Assembly: GCA_023402355.1 (NCBI GenBank)
Contig: JAEXCG010000143.1
Span: 1 to 38,991 of the forward strand
Length of the DNA: 38,991 nucleotides
From: Bacillota bacterium
Lineage (GTDB): Bacteria; Bacillota; Clostridia; Christensenellales; Aristaeellaceae
Reading direction: 5' to 3'
Positions within the stretch are counted from its first letter, which is position 1. Each line of letters opens with the position of its first letter. A model generated the notes under the pieces. That model was given only the letters and a program-made list of their open reading frames with translations. It had not been told where the DNA came from and made no database searches. The translations under genes and the position numbers were made by a program. This document shows positions 15,091-23,676 of the stretch, in pieces.

Positions 15091-17556
15091 ATGCCTGTGG
15101 AATGCTGGGCGAAGAAGGACGAGGCGGGCAGGGTGACAAAGTCGCTCCTGCACCACTGCGTGGACGCGGGGATGATGGCGCGCGCGCTGCTGGACGCGGC
15201 CTTTCGCGGCAGCGTGGGCGAGCGGCTCGCCGGTCTGTTCGGCGGGTACGCGGCCCTGAACGGCGTCGCTTTTTTTGCGGCGCTGCACGATCTGGGCAAA
15301 TGCCATCCCTCCTTTCAGAAGGGCGGCATGGCCTATCGCCACGAGATCGGCACCGAGGAAATGCTGCCGCGCCTCATGACCGACCCCGCTGTCTTGGGCG
15401 AGCGCGCGTGGGCGAGCGGCGAAGCCGCCCTGCGGATGTTCTCAAAAGCCCTGCGCCTGCACCACCAGCGCAGCACGGAGGGCCGTACACAGATGGACGA
15501 GCGCGATAAGCCCACGTACCACGACGCGCAGGCGGAGCTCTTCGCGTCGCTGCGGTCCGTCTTTTCGCCGGACTTTGAGGCGGTGCGCCAGTGCGGAAAC
15601 TGGAGCACGGCCGGCGCGCTGGTTTGGGGCGTCACGGTGCTCGCGGACTGGCTGGCCTCCGGCATGGAGGCGTTTTCGCAGCTCGACGAAGCGCTGGAGC
15701 TCCCCGAGTACGCCGCGCGCGCACGCGCCGCGGCCTTTCGCGCGGCGGAGGAAGCGGGCCTGAACGCGCAGGACGTGCTGCCCCACGGCGGCTACGCGGC
15801 GCTCTTCCCGTTTCTGAGGGAGGACATGCTGCGGCCGCTGCAGCGCGTGTGCGCACAGATCGCGGGGGACTGGGCGGGAAGCGCGCCGGGGCTCGTGCTG
15901 ATCGAAGGGCCCATGGGCGAGGGAAAGACCGAGGCCGCGCTGTACCTGGCCGCGCACCTGATGCGCGCTTTTCACGCGGCGGGTCTGTACATGGGAATGC
16001 CCACGGCGGCGACGAGCAACAGCATGTACCTGCGCCTGCGGGACATGCTGCGCGCCTGCGGCGTCGGCGACCCGGCGCTCGTGCACGGGCAGGCGTGGGC
16101 CGTCCGGGCGGAGCTGGGCGACGTATCGGAAGCCCGCGCGTGGCTGCACCCGTCGCGGCGCGCGCTGCTCTCCCAGTACGGCGTGGGCACCGTCGATCAG
16201 GCGATGCTGGGCGTGATGCCCGTGCGCGCGGGCGTGCTGCGGCTGCTGGGCCTGTCCTCCAAGGTGCTCGTGCTCGACGAGGTGCACGCCTACGACGCCT
16301 ACATGCAGCAGATCATCTGCAGGCTGCTTGCCTGGTGCGCCGCGCTCGGCACGCCGGTGGTGCTGCTTTCGGCGACGCTGCCCTCCGCCCTGCGCAGGAA
16401 GCTGCTTTGCGCCTACGCGCCCGATGCGAACCCCGAGGCCGACGCGCATTACCCGCGCGTGACGCAGGTCTTCGCGGACGGGCGCGTGGCGCAGACGCCC
16501 GTAGAGGGGACGCACATGCGCCAGCGCGTGCGGGTGGAGCAAGCGGCGATTCTGGGCGACCCCGCCGCCATCGCCGCGCGCGCCTGCGCGGAGGCGGAGC
16601 GGGGCGGCTGCGTCGGCGTCATCGTCAACACGGTGGACGACGCCCAGCGCGTCTACGCGGCGCTGCAGGAGATGACCGGGTGTGAGACGCTGCTCTTTCA
16701 CGCGCGCTTCGAGCTCGCCCGGCGGCTGGAGATCGAGCGGCAGTGTATCCGCCTGTTCGGCCGGGGCGGCGAGCGGCCGCAGCGAGCGATCCTCGTGGCG
16801 ACGCAGGTGGTGGAGCAGAGCATCGACATCGACCTGGACCTGCTGCTGACGGCGGTTTGCCCCATCGACCTTTTGCTTCAGCGCGTGGGCCGCATGCACC
16901 GGCACGAGGAGACGCGGCGCCCGGCGCATCTGTCCACGCCGCGCGCGGTCGTACTGACGCCCCCGTCGCTCTTGGGGGAGCGCGTCGCGGGCGCGCAGGT
17001 CTACGAGAAGGTGCTGCTCGAGCGCACGCTGCGGACGCTGGCTGGGCGCGAGACGCTATGTCTGCCGGAGGACATCGCGCCGTTGGTGGAGGAGGTGTAC
17101 GACGAGGCGCAGATCGCGGCCAGCGAGGCAGGGCAGCGCAAGCTCATGCAGGATCTGCTCCGATCGCGCAATGCGGCGCTCGCCGTGTACCCCGAGCCCT
17201 ACGAGGACGAATTCTTCATGTGCGAGATGGACGAAATGGTCACCTATTCCGACAGCGACGACGCGGTAGCGGCCAGGGTTGCGACGCGCGACGGCGCCTC
17301 GGGCGGCCGCGCGGTGCTGCTGTCGCCGGGGGAAAGCGCGCCCGGAGCGGTCAGCCGCGAGCAGGCGCAGGAATGGCTCAAGCGCACATTCCCATTGCCC
17401 TACGGCTGCCGCGCGCCGGAGGATGCGGCCAGCGGAAGGGGCGTCCTCCTTGGCGTGACGTTTCTGCCCACGCAGGCGGATGGGGGAACCGTGCTGGCGG
17501 ACGGCAGGCGGCTATGGAGCGACGGGAAGCTGGGCATCGTGTGTGCAGGGAAGTGA
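15091..17556 (+). CDS. cas3: CRISPR-associated nuclease/helicase Cas3, type I-E
   Basis: An 821-residue effector that is recruited by Cascade to the target R-loop, then unwinds and degrades DNA. The N-terminal HD nuclease domain shows LLHHCVDAG, His66-Asp67 (ALHDLGKCHPSFQ), RHEIG, LRLHHQR and a late ADW Asp. The superfamily 2 helicase follows: Walker A with Lys279 (GPMGEGKTEAAL), DEVH box from Asp396 (LVLDEVHAYD), motif III SATLPS, motif V (VATQVVEQSIDIDLD) and motif VI (LLQRVGRMHRH). The C-terminal domain is about residues 690-821. All motifs are intact and the length is near that of E. coli Cas3 (888). It has its own promoter and is followed by array 1, not directly by cas8e. Confidence 0.97.
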   Translation: MPVECWAKKDEAGRVTKSLLHHCVDAGMMARALLDAAFRGSVGERLAGLFGGYAALNGVAFFAALHDLGKCHPSFQKGGMAYRHEIGTEEMLPRLMTDPAVLGERAWASGEAALRMFSKALRLHHQRSTEGRTQMDERDKPTYHDAQAELFASLRSVFSPDFEAVRQCGNWSTAGALVWGVTVLADWLASGMEAFSQLDEALELPEYAARARAAAFRAAEEAGLNAQDVLPHGGYAALFPFLREDMLRPLQRVCAQIAGDWAGSAPGLVLIEGPMGEGKTEAALYLAAHLMRAFHAAGLYMGMPTAATSNSMYLRLRDMLRACGVGDPALVHGQAWAVRAELGDVSEARAWLHPSRRALLSQYGVGTVDQAMLGVMPVRAGVLRLLGLSSKVLVLDEVHAYDAYMQQIICRLLAWCAALGTPVVLLSATLPSALRRKLLCAYAPDANPEADAHYPRVTQVFADGRVAQTPVEGTHMRQRVRVEQAAILGDPAAIAARACAEAERGGCVGVIVNTVDDAQRVYAALQEMTGCETLLFHARFELARRLEIERQCIRLFGRGGERPQRAILVATQVVEQSIDIDLDLLLTAVCPIDLLLQRVGRMHRHEETRRPAHLSTPRAVVLTPPSLLGERVAGAQVYEKVLLERTLRTLAGRETLCLPEDIAPLVEEVYDEAQIAASEAGQRKLMQDLLRSRNAALAVYPEPYEDEFFMCEMDEMVTYSDSDDAVAARVATRDGASGGRAVLLSPGESAPGAVSREQAQEWLKRTFPLPYGCRAPEDAASGRGVLLGVTFLPTQADGGTVLADGRRLWSDGKLGIVCAGK

Positions 17557-17607
17557 GTGGAGAAATGGAAAAACAGCACAAGAATGGAGAGAATAAATTA
17601 TCCATAT

Positions 17608-17636
17608 TTGACGTAAAGGCGACGAAGTGCTATAAT
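17608..17636 (+). promoter_or_regulatory. Promoter of CRISPR array 1
   Basis: TTGACG (17608-17613), a 17-base spacer and TATAAT (17631-17636), with the extended TGC directly before the -10. It is one of the best promoters in the window and lies about 120 bases before the first repeat, in the AT-rich part of the leader. Confidence 0.85.
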
Positions 17637-17758
17637 CTGTAAATGGCTTATAGGCTATACGGCGTGCCTGCCGGGCGTTTGTTCCCCCAGCGTTCAAAGG
17701 GAGCGACTGGAGTGGGGGCAGAAATGGGAACGCTCTGCGAATGTATTGTAAAAGAAGT
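17637..17758 (+). promoter_or_regulatory. Leader of CRISPR array 1
   Basis: Sequence between the array promoter and repeat 1. Its last 37 bases (17722-17758, AAATGGGAACGC ... TGTATTGTAAAAGAAG) match the bases before array 2 at 30 of 36 positions, so this is the conserved leader-end block that the Cas1-Cas2 integrase probably recognises. GTGGGGGCAGA (17712-17722) is complementary, with one extra G, to the start of repeat 1. Confidence 0.8.
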
Positions 17759-19068
17759 GTCTGCCCCACACGCGTGGGGGTGAACCAGCCCCCAAGCCGG
17801 GGCTTTCGGGGCTGCGTCCGTCTGCCCCACACGCGTGGGGGTGAACCGAAAATAGGCGACCTGACAAATGTGGCGCAGCAGTCTGCCCCACACGCGTGGG
17901 GGTGAACCAGCTCATGCTGCTGTGCAACCCGCACAACCCGGCGTCTGCCCCACACGCGTGGGGGTGAACCGCGGCGACCGGCTTGGCGTGCTCATGGGAC
18001 AGGGTCTGCCCCACACGCGTGGGGGTGAACCGAGAAGGTTATCGAATATCCCGTCAGGTTCCGCGTCTGCCCCACACGCGTGGGGGTGAACCGGCGGGGC
18101 AAATGGTCGTGCAGCTCGGCAAAACGTCTGCCCCACACGCGTGGGGGTGAACCGTGGGATGATAGCGGTAACTCGTTCGTTGATTTGTCTGCCCCACACG
18201 CGTGGGGGTGAACCGAGCGCGATCCGCGTCATCTCCTCGACGATTCGGTCTGCCCCACACGCGTGGGGGTGAACCGCCGATCTGGTAAGTCCTATTGATT
18301 TGGCGAAAGTCTGCCCCACACGCGTGGGGGTGAACCGCGGCCCGGACAAACGAACGGACAAGCGGAGGCGTCTGCCCCACGCACGTGGGGGTGAACCAGA
18401 AGCACGAAATGGAGGCGCGTGTAAATGGCGTCTGCCCCACGCACGTGGGGGTGAACCGACGCGCTGTACACGGTGGACGACTACTACCCCGTCTGCCCCA
18501 CGCACGTGGGGGTGAACCGGCGACGCCGTCGTCCTCAATCGTGTCCTCCATGTCTGCCCCACGCACGTGGGGGGTGAACCGCACATCCAGCACCGGATCG
18601 TACATTGAGAACGTCTGCCCCACGCACGTGGGGGTGAACCGGTCATGAGCGGCAAGGACGGCGGCCTTTTTGACGTCTGCCCCACGCACGTGGGGGTGAA
18701 CCGCGGCTGGGACCCGCATACAGTGCCCGCGCTATGTCTGCCCCACACGCGTGGGGGTGAACCGCGGCATGGAAGAAGCTCGACCTGGCACAGCTTGTCT
18801 GCCCTACGCACGTGGGGGTGAACCGCAACCATTGTCCAACAGGTTTTCGGCTGTACTGTCTGCCCCACGCACGTGGGGATGAACCGCGTTTGCGGATGAC
18901 ATGGAGCTCTTGGCGGGCGTCTGCCCCACACGCGTGGGGGTGAACCGCAACCATTGTCCAACAGGTTTTCGGCCAAACCGTCTGCCCCACGCACGTGGGG
19001 GTGAACCGGTATCGGCGGGGTACGCGCCCGCGTAGGGCGCGTTTACCTCACGCACATGGGCTCCAGCG
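17759..19068 (+). CRISPR. CRISPR array 1, type I-E, 21 repeats plus a degenerate terminal repeat
   Basis: Repeats of 28-29 bases at a 61-base period (a few at 60 or 62), spacers 31-33 bases. The 5' part is GTCTGCCCCAC, the loop ACGC or GCAC, and the 3' part GTGGGGGTGAACC, usually followed by G; CCCCAC/GTGGGG forms the Cas6e hairpin. Starts: 17759, 17820, 17881, 17943, 18004, 18065, 18126, 18187, 18248, 18309, 18370, 18430, 18491, 18552, 18613, 18675, 18736, 18797, 18858, 18919, 18980. Exactly one period later, at 19041, stands a heavily decayed repeat (GTTTACCTCACGCACATGGG), which marks the trailer end. Leader-side orientation fits the repeat polarity of type I-E (ends GTGAACCG like E. coli GATAAACCG). 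Repeats 1-10 all carry loop ACGC; 11-16, 18, 19 and 21 carry GCAC; 17 and 20 carry ACGC. Repeat 14 has an extra G. Confidence 0.98.
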
Positions 19069-19096
19069 CAGACAGATAAAACATACAAAGGAGGAA

Positions 19097-20740
19097 ATGC
19101 GATTGCACTTTGACGTGCTGCACGAACCCTGCATCCAGGTGGAACGCCTGAGCGGGGAGACGGATATTCTGGGCATCGCGGACGTGCTGCGGCAGGCACA
19201 CCTGCTGCGCACCATCCGCGGGGATACGCCGGTGGAGGAGTACGCGCTGCACCGCCTTTTGATCGCCTTTATCAGCGATCTGTACAGGCCCCGCAGCGCG
19301 CGGGACATCGGCACCTTGGTCAAGCAGGGCTGCTTTCAGCCGAAGGATGTGGACGCTTATGAGGCCGCGTGCCGGGCGGAGGGGGTCACGTTCGACCTCT
19401 TTGACGAGAGCAGGCCCTTTTTGCAGACGCCCGGCTTAGCGGGGCCCGTCGTCGAAGCGGGCAGGCTCTTCCTCCAAATACCCTCGGGAAATAATCACGT
19501 TTTTATGACGCATCTGGATAGGATACGACGGTCGTTTTCGCCGATGGAATGCCTCGCGGGGCTGGCGACGCTCGCGCCTTACGCGATCATGCTCGGGCGC
19601 TCTACGCATTATTCCGCCGTGGGCGTGCCGCCCGTCTACTTCCTGTATGCAGGCGGAAACCTCTTTGAGACGTTGGCCGTGAGCATGGTTCACGCCCGGG
19701 CGTACCCGGACGAATCCCTGTACGCGCAGCCGCCGGTCTCCTGGCGAGACCCCATGCCCGTGCCCGCGGGCGGCCCGCCGCCCGGCGTTTCCTATCTGTC
19801 CGGGCTCACGGCGCAGCCGCGCCGCGTGCGCCTGCTGCCGCAGATGGAGGATGGGCGCATCGTGGTCCGTGAAATGGCGTTTGACAAGGGGTACGTTTAC
19901 AAGCAGGCGGTCTATCAGGACCCGCATGCACTCTATGTTCAGAAGGAGGACGAACTTAGAAGCCTCAAAGCCCAGGAGAGCCGGGCGGTCTGGCGCGATG
20001 TCGGCGCGATGACGGCCCCCCAAAACCGCCTCGCGCTGCGCGGAAACCTCAAGGATAAGCTCCCGGAGGAACCGGCCGTCGTGCCGCTGCGCGCCTACGC
20101 GCTCGTGAGCCGCCAAAAAGGGGCGACGCGTGCGCCGATCGCCTGGTGGCGCGAAGAACTGCCCCTGCGGGCAAGCCTGCTGTCGGACGATCGCCCGGCG
20201 CAGGTCTACGACGAATGTCTGAAGGACTTGGAGACGATCGCCCGCATGCTCATGAACGTCATGCAGAAGACGACCGGGCAGCTTCAAGGGAAGAAGATAC
20301 AGGCCGGCAAGACGAAGGGCGGCTACGGCTGCTTTTCGCAGGAGGTGGGCGCGCTGTTTCTGGAGGAAAGCCGCCGCTTTGCGCTGGAGGAACTGCCCGG
20401 AAAGCTTGAAAATGCGGAGGATGCGCTCGCCGTTCGGAGGGATACGGTTTTCAATATGGCAAAGCGCGCGGTCTGTATCCTCGACAGCTTTATGGATCGC
20501 TTTCCGCCGTCGTCCGAACGCCTGGAATGGCAGGCGCGTGCGTGCGGCGCGCTGAGCGCGATGACGTATAAGTACAGAAAAGATAAGGAATTGCTTCAGG
20601 AGGTGAAGCCGGATGGAGACGACACAGAAGAAAAAGCAGGAGACAAAGGAGCGGATCACGGCGTTTCTCGGCCGCGTGCAGAGGCTGACGAAGGGCGAAC
20701 GCACAGCGCTCAAGCGCGCGCTCGGCAAGGCGGCCGCTGA
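19097..20740 (+). CDS. cas8e: Cascade large subunit Cas8e (Cse1/CasA)
   Basis: The large subunit of type I-E Cascade; it reads the PAM and recruits Cas3. The opening (FDVLHEPCIQVERLSG, DILGIADVLRQAH) and later PFLQTPGL and the loop IPSGNNHVFMTH match the Cse1 family. Start: AAAGGAGG (19087-19094) is only 2 bases from ATG 19097 but 8 bases from an in-frame TTG at 19103, so TTG may be the true start (MHFDVLHEP). From the ATG the protein is 547 residues; about the last 42 lie out of frame inside cse2 and look like read-on, because without them the length (about 505) equals that of E. coli CasA (502). It follows the trailer of array 1 by 28 bases, with no evident promoter. Confidence 0.93.
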   Translation: MRLHFDVLHEPCIQVERLSGETDILGIADVLRQAHLLRTIRGDTPVEEYALHRLLIAFISDLYRPRSARDIGTLVKQGCFQPKDVDAYEAACRAEGVTFDLFDESRPFLQTPGLAGPVVEAGRLFLQIPSGNNHVFMTHLDRIRRSFSPMECLAGLATLAPYAIMLGRSTHYSAVGVPPVYFLYAGGNLFETLAVSMVHARAYPDESLYAQPPVSWRDPMPVPAGGPPPGVSYLSGLTAQPRRVRLLPQMEDGRIVVREMAFDKGYVYKQAVYQDPHALYVQKEDELRSLKAQESRAVWRDVGAMTAPQNRLALRGNLKDKLPEEPAVVPLRAYALVSRQKGATRAPIAWWREELPLRASLLSDDRPAQVYDECLKDLETIARMLMNVMQKTTGQLQGKKIQAGKTKGGYGCFSQEVGALFLEESRRFALEELPGKLENAEDALAVRRDTVFNMAKRAVCILDSFMDRFPPSSERLEWQARACGALSAMTYKYRKDKELLQEVKPDGDDTEEKAGDKGADHGVSRPRAEADEGRTHSAQARARQGGR

Positions 20741-21248
20741 CGCGCCGGCTGCGGCGTACGCGGCGTTCTGCCGCGCGCTGGCCGCGCCGCTGCCCCGGTG
20801 GGAGTCGGAGGAACCGTGGTTTCTCTGCGCCTGCGGTTTTTGCGCGATGGAGCGCCTGCGGGGGCGGCAGGAAGCTGCGGCGGACGACGAACAGTCGCCG
20901 GACGGGCCGAAGGCGCAGGCGTTTGCCCGCTGCCTGTACCTGCTCGATCAAAAGAATAAAACGGCAACCATGGAGCACAGGCTCAAGCGGCTATCCGACA
21001 CGCCGCTTCGCGAATCCCCGGCGTACTTTGCGCAGAAGCTGGCGGGCGCGCTGCGGTACCTGTCGCTCGAGGGCTATCTCGTGCGTTTTGCGGATCTGCT
21101 GTACGACCTGCGCAACTGGGACGCACCGGTCGGCGGGGTGCAAAAGGCCTGGATGCGCGCGTATTACCTAAGCGGAACGGAATCGAATCAGGCGGAAGAA
21201 CCCGGCGAACAGCCGAACGACGAGGAGGATACGAACGATGCTGATTGA
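20613..21248 (+). CDS. cse2: Cascade small subunit Cse2 (CasB)
   Basis: A 211-residue, mostly helical protein, the small subunit present twice in type I-E Cascade, stabilising the displaced strand. Recognised by KERITAFLGRVQRLTKGERTALKRALG at the N-terminus (core FLGRVQRLTKGERTALKR) and the conserved HRLKRLSDTP near residue 125. AGGAGG is 9 bases before the ATG. The gene starts 128 bases before the end of the cas8e frame and overlaps cas7e by 11 bases. The acidic tail (EEPGEQPNDEEDTNDAD) is unusual and probably disordered. Confidence 0.93.
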   Translation: METTQKKKQETKERITAFLGRVQRLTKGERTALKRALGKAAADAPAAAYAAFCRALAAPLPRWESEEPWFLCACGFCAMERLRGRQEAAADDEQSPDGPKAQAFARCLYLLDQKNKTATMEHRLKRLSDTPLRESPAYFAQKLAGALRYLSLEGYLVRFADLLYDLRNWDAPVGGVQKAWMRAYYLSGTESNQAEEPGEQPNDEEDTNDAD

Positions 21249-22350
21249 GATACACATGATGAAGAGCTTCCCCCCGACGAACCTCAACCGCGACGAGAGC
21301 GGCGCCCCGAAGACCTGCTATTACGGCGGCGTGCAGCGCGGACGCATTTCGAGCCAGTGCCTCAAGCACGCGTGGCGTGAGAACAGCGCGTTTTTCCAGA
21401 CGTATCGGGGCATCCGCACGCGCAAGATGCCGGAGCAGGTCTGCGAGAGACTGAAGGAGATGGGCGTAGACCCGGCCTATCTCGACGTCGTTCTGCCCAA
21501 ACTGACCGGTTTCGGCAACAAAGAGGGGAACGAGGCGGACGACGGGCAGACCTCTCAAATCATCTTCTACTCCGCGGAGGACATCGAGGCGATCGCCCAG
21601 ACGGTCAAGGAAACGCTGGACGGCTGCAAGAGCGTGAGCGACGTGAAGAAGCTCGGCGTCAAGACGTGGCAGGCGAAGCTGAAGGCCGCCGCGCGGCCCA
21701 TCTCGCTGGACATGGCGCTCTTCGGCCGCATGGTGACGGACGACGCCTTCCGGAACGTGGAGGCGTCCATGCAGGTGGCGCACGCCATCTCCACGCACGC
21801 CGTCAACCTGGAGACGGACTTCTTCACCGCCGTGGACGACCTGAAGGACGCGGCGAATGGGGACGATGCGGGCTCCGCCATGATGGGCGACTGCGACTAC
21901 GACGCCTGCTGCTATTACCTGTACGCCGCGCTCGACACGGACCAGCTCGTAAAGAACGCCCAGGGTTCGCCCGAGGTGCTTTCGGCGCTGCCGCAGGTCG
22001 TGTCCGAGCTCGTGCGCGCGATGGCCTTTACCAACCCCTCCGGCAAGCAGAATACGTTCGCCGGGCACACCTTGCCCGCCCTCGTCGCGGTGGAGAGGAA
22101 GACGGAAAAGGTGCCCGTGAGCTACGCCGCGGCCTTTGAAAAGCCGGTCTTCAGCAGAGACGGCTACGCGGCGAAGAGCGTGGAGGTGCTCGCAAAGCAC
22201 GTGGACAAGGTGGCGCACAATTACGGGGTTCGGACGGACGAGCGGCTTTGGTTCTGCCCGATCTGCGACGCCAGCCCGGATGAGGCGGTGAAGATGGAGA
22301 CGCTGCCGCAGCTTCTGGAGCGGGTGCAGACCTGGATGGCGGAGGCGTGA
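21238..22350 (+). CDS. cas7e: Cascade backbone subunit Cas7e (Cse4/CasC)
   Basis: A 370-residue RNA-binding backbone subunit; six copies hold the crRNA spacer. The N-terminus IHMMKSFPPTNLNRDESGAPK and YYGGVQRGRISSQCLKHAWR is highly typical of Cas7e (family form: ...PPSNLNRDD.G.PK...FGG..R.RISSQ..KRA.R). Start ATG overlaps the end of cse2 (ATGCTGATTGA). GGAGGATACGA supplies the ribosome site. Length agrees with E. coli CasC (363). Confidence 0.96.
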   Translation: MLIEIHMMKSFPPTNLNRDESGAPKTCYYGGVQRGRISSQCLKHAWRENSAFFQTYRGIRTRKMPEQVCERLKEMGVDPAYLDVVLPKLTGFGNKEGNEADDGQTSQIIFYSAEDIEAIAQTVKETLDGCKSVSDVKKLGVKTWQAKLKAAARPISLDMALFGRMVTDDAFRNVEASMQVAHAISTHAVNLETDFFTAVDDLKDAANGDDAGSAMMGDCDYDACCYYLYAALDTDQLVKNAQGSPEVLSALPQVVSELVRAMAFTNPSGKQNTFAGHTLPALVAVERKTEKVPVSYAAAFEKPVFSRDGYAAKSVEVLAKHVDKVAHNYGVRTDERLWFCPICDASPDEAVKMETLPQLLERVQTWMAEA

Positions 22351-22354
22351 GGCG

Positions 22355-23053
22355 ATGGCGAAGATGCTGATGCTCCGGCTGGAGGGCGTCCTGCAGTCCT
22401 GGGGCGAACACTCGCGCTTCGACCCCAGGGACAGCGCCTCCATGCCCACCAAGTCGGGCGTCGTCGGGCTGCTTGCCTGCGCGCTGGGCTGGCCCCGGGG
22501 TGACGAGCGCATCGCGGCGCTCGACCGCTCCCTGCGCATGGCCGTGCGCGCGGATCGACCCGGCACGCGGATGACGGATTTTCAGACGGTGACGGGACAA
22601 AACGGCTACCTGCTCAGTTCGCAGGGGGGAAAGCGCGTCGGCGAGCCGACGCTGCTCACCCCGCGGCAGTACCTGGAGGACGCCTGCTTCACCGTCGCGC
22701 TCGCGGGCGACGAGGCGCTGCTTGAAACGTGCGCCGGGGCGCTTCGGCGTCCCGTGTGGCAGCTCTACCTGGGACGCAAGAGCTGCGTGCCCACGCGGCC
22801 CGTCCTGCTGGGCCTGCGGGATTTTGACTCGCTGGAGCAGGCCGTCGCCGACGAGGCGCGCGCGCAGCGCTCCCGGCCCGGCCCTCTCTCCTGCGAGATC
22901 GAGACGGACGCGGCCCATTTGGACGGGGCCGTAGCCGCGCGCCACGACGCGGTGCGGGAAAGCGGCGTTCGTTATGACGTGCGCTACGTGCGCCTTACCG
23001 GCGTGAATCCACCCGAGGCGAAATCTGCGGAGGAGGTGGCGGCATGTACCTGA
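22355..23053 (+). CDS. cas5e: Cascade subunit Cas5e (CasD)
   Basis: A 232-residue RAMP protein that caps the 5' handle of the crRNA. The N-terminal MLMLRLEGVLQSWGEHSRFD and DSASMPTKSGVVGLLACALGW are diagnostic (RL.G.LQSWG...R.T...PTKSGV.GLL). It begins 4 bases after cas7e and overlaps cas6e by 10 bases. Confidence 0.96.
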   Translation: MAKMLMLRLEGVLQSWGEHSRFDPRDSASMPTKSGVVGLLACALGWPRGDERIAALDRSLRMAVRADRPGTRMTDFQTVTGQNGYLLSSQGGKRVGEPTLLTPRQYLEDACFTVALAGDEALLETCAGALRRPVWQLYLGRKSCVPTRPVLLGLRDFDSLEQAVADEARAQRSRPGPLSCEIETDAAHLDGAVAARHDAVRESGVRYDVRYVRLTGVNPPEAKSAEEVAACT

Positions 23054-23676
23054 GCCTGTTTTATCTGGATCAAAGCGCGCCGTCCGTCCGCCAGTGCCTG
23101 CGAAACGCGCACGACATGCACCGCACGGTGATGTCCGGCTTTATGGACGTGCCGCCGGCCGCCGCGCGCTGCGAGCTGGGCGTGCTCTATCGCCTGCAGG
23201 AGGCGCGGGGGGGACTTCGCCTGTACGTCCTCTCCGAGGCCCAGCCGGACTGGAGCGGCCTGAAGGCGGGCTTTTACCCGGCGGCGGGCTCGCCTAAGGA
23301 TCTGAGCGGCCTGCGGGAGGCGCTGGCGCCGGGCCGCGCGTTTGCCTTTGACCTGCTGTGCATCCCGGCCAAAAAGGTGGCGTGCGGCACGAAGAACTCG
23401 CGCCGCCGCCTGCTTACGACGCCCGAGGAACGCGCGGCGTGGCTGCAGCGAAAGGCGGAGCAAAACGGCTTTGCGCTGCGCTGGTTTCGCGAGGATGGGC
23501 AGGAGCGGGCGTACGTCCGCAAGGGGGACGCTTCGGCCGTGCATACGGGCGTGCGCTTCTGCGGCGAGCTGTGCGTCAAAGACCCCCAGCGCATGTGGCG
23601 GGCGTTCGCGTCGGGCATCGGCGCGGGCAAGGCGTACGGCATGGGCATGATGATGCTGGGAAGGGCGGGGATCTGA
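23044..23676 (+). CDS. cas6e: crRNA endoribonuclease Cas6e (CasE)
   Basis: A 210-residue RAMP endonuclease that cuts the repeat hairpin and stays bound to the 3' handle. N-terminal ferredoxin fold MYLSLFYLDQ; His23 and His26 in NAHDMHRTVMSGF are in the position of the catalytic His of known Cas6e proteins. The C-terminal Gly-rich loop GIGAGKAYGMGMMML is the RAMP signature. It overlaps cas5e by 10 bases and cas1 by one base (TGATG). Because both arrays contain two loop variants, this enzyme must accept both ACGC and GCAC loops on the same stem. Confidence 0.95.
   Translation: MYLSLFYLDQSAPSVRQCLRNAHDMHRTVMSGFMDVPPAAARCELGVLYRLQEARGGLRLYVLSEAQPDWSGLKAGFYPAAGSPKDLSGLREALAPGRAFAFDLLCIPAKKVACGTKNSRRRLLTTPEERAAWLQRKAEQNGFALRWFREDGQERAYVRKGDASAVHTGVRFCGELCVKDPQRMWRAFASGIGAGKAYGMGMMMLGRAGI

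Noticed and set aside
17512..18994. Long minus-strand open frames across array 1 with repeating HPHACGAD / GSPPRVWGR / FTPTRVGQT peptides
   Set aside because: They are translations of the CRISPR repeats in the three reverse frames, a well-known annotation artefact; no ribosome sites.
19023..19044. GC-rich hairpin CGCGCCC/GGGCGCG at the end of array 1 as a terminator
   Set aside because: Stem of 7 bp followed by only three T; it is within the last spacer and may be chance.
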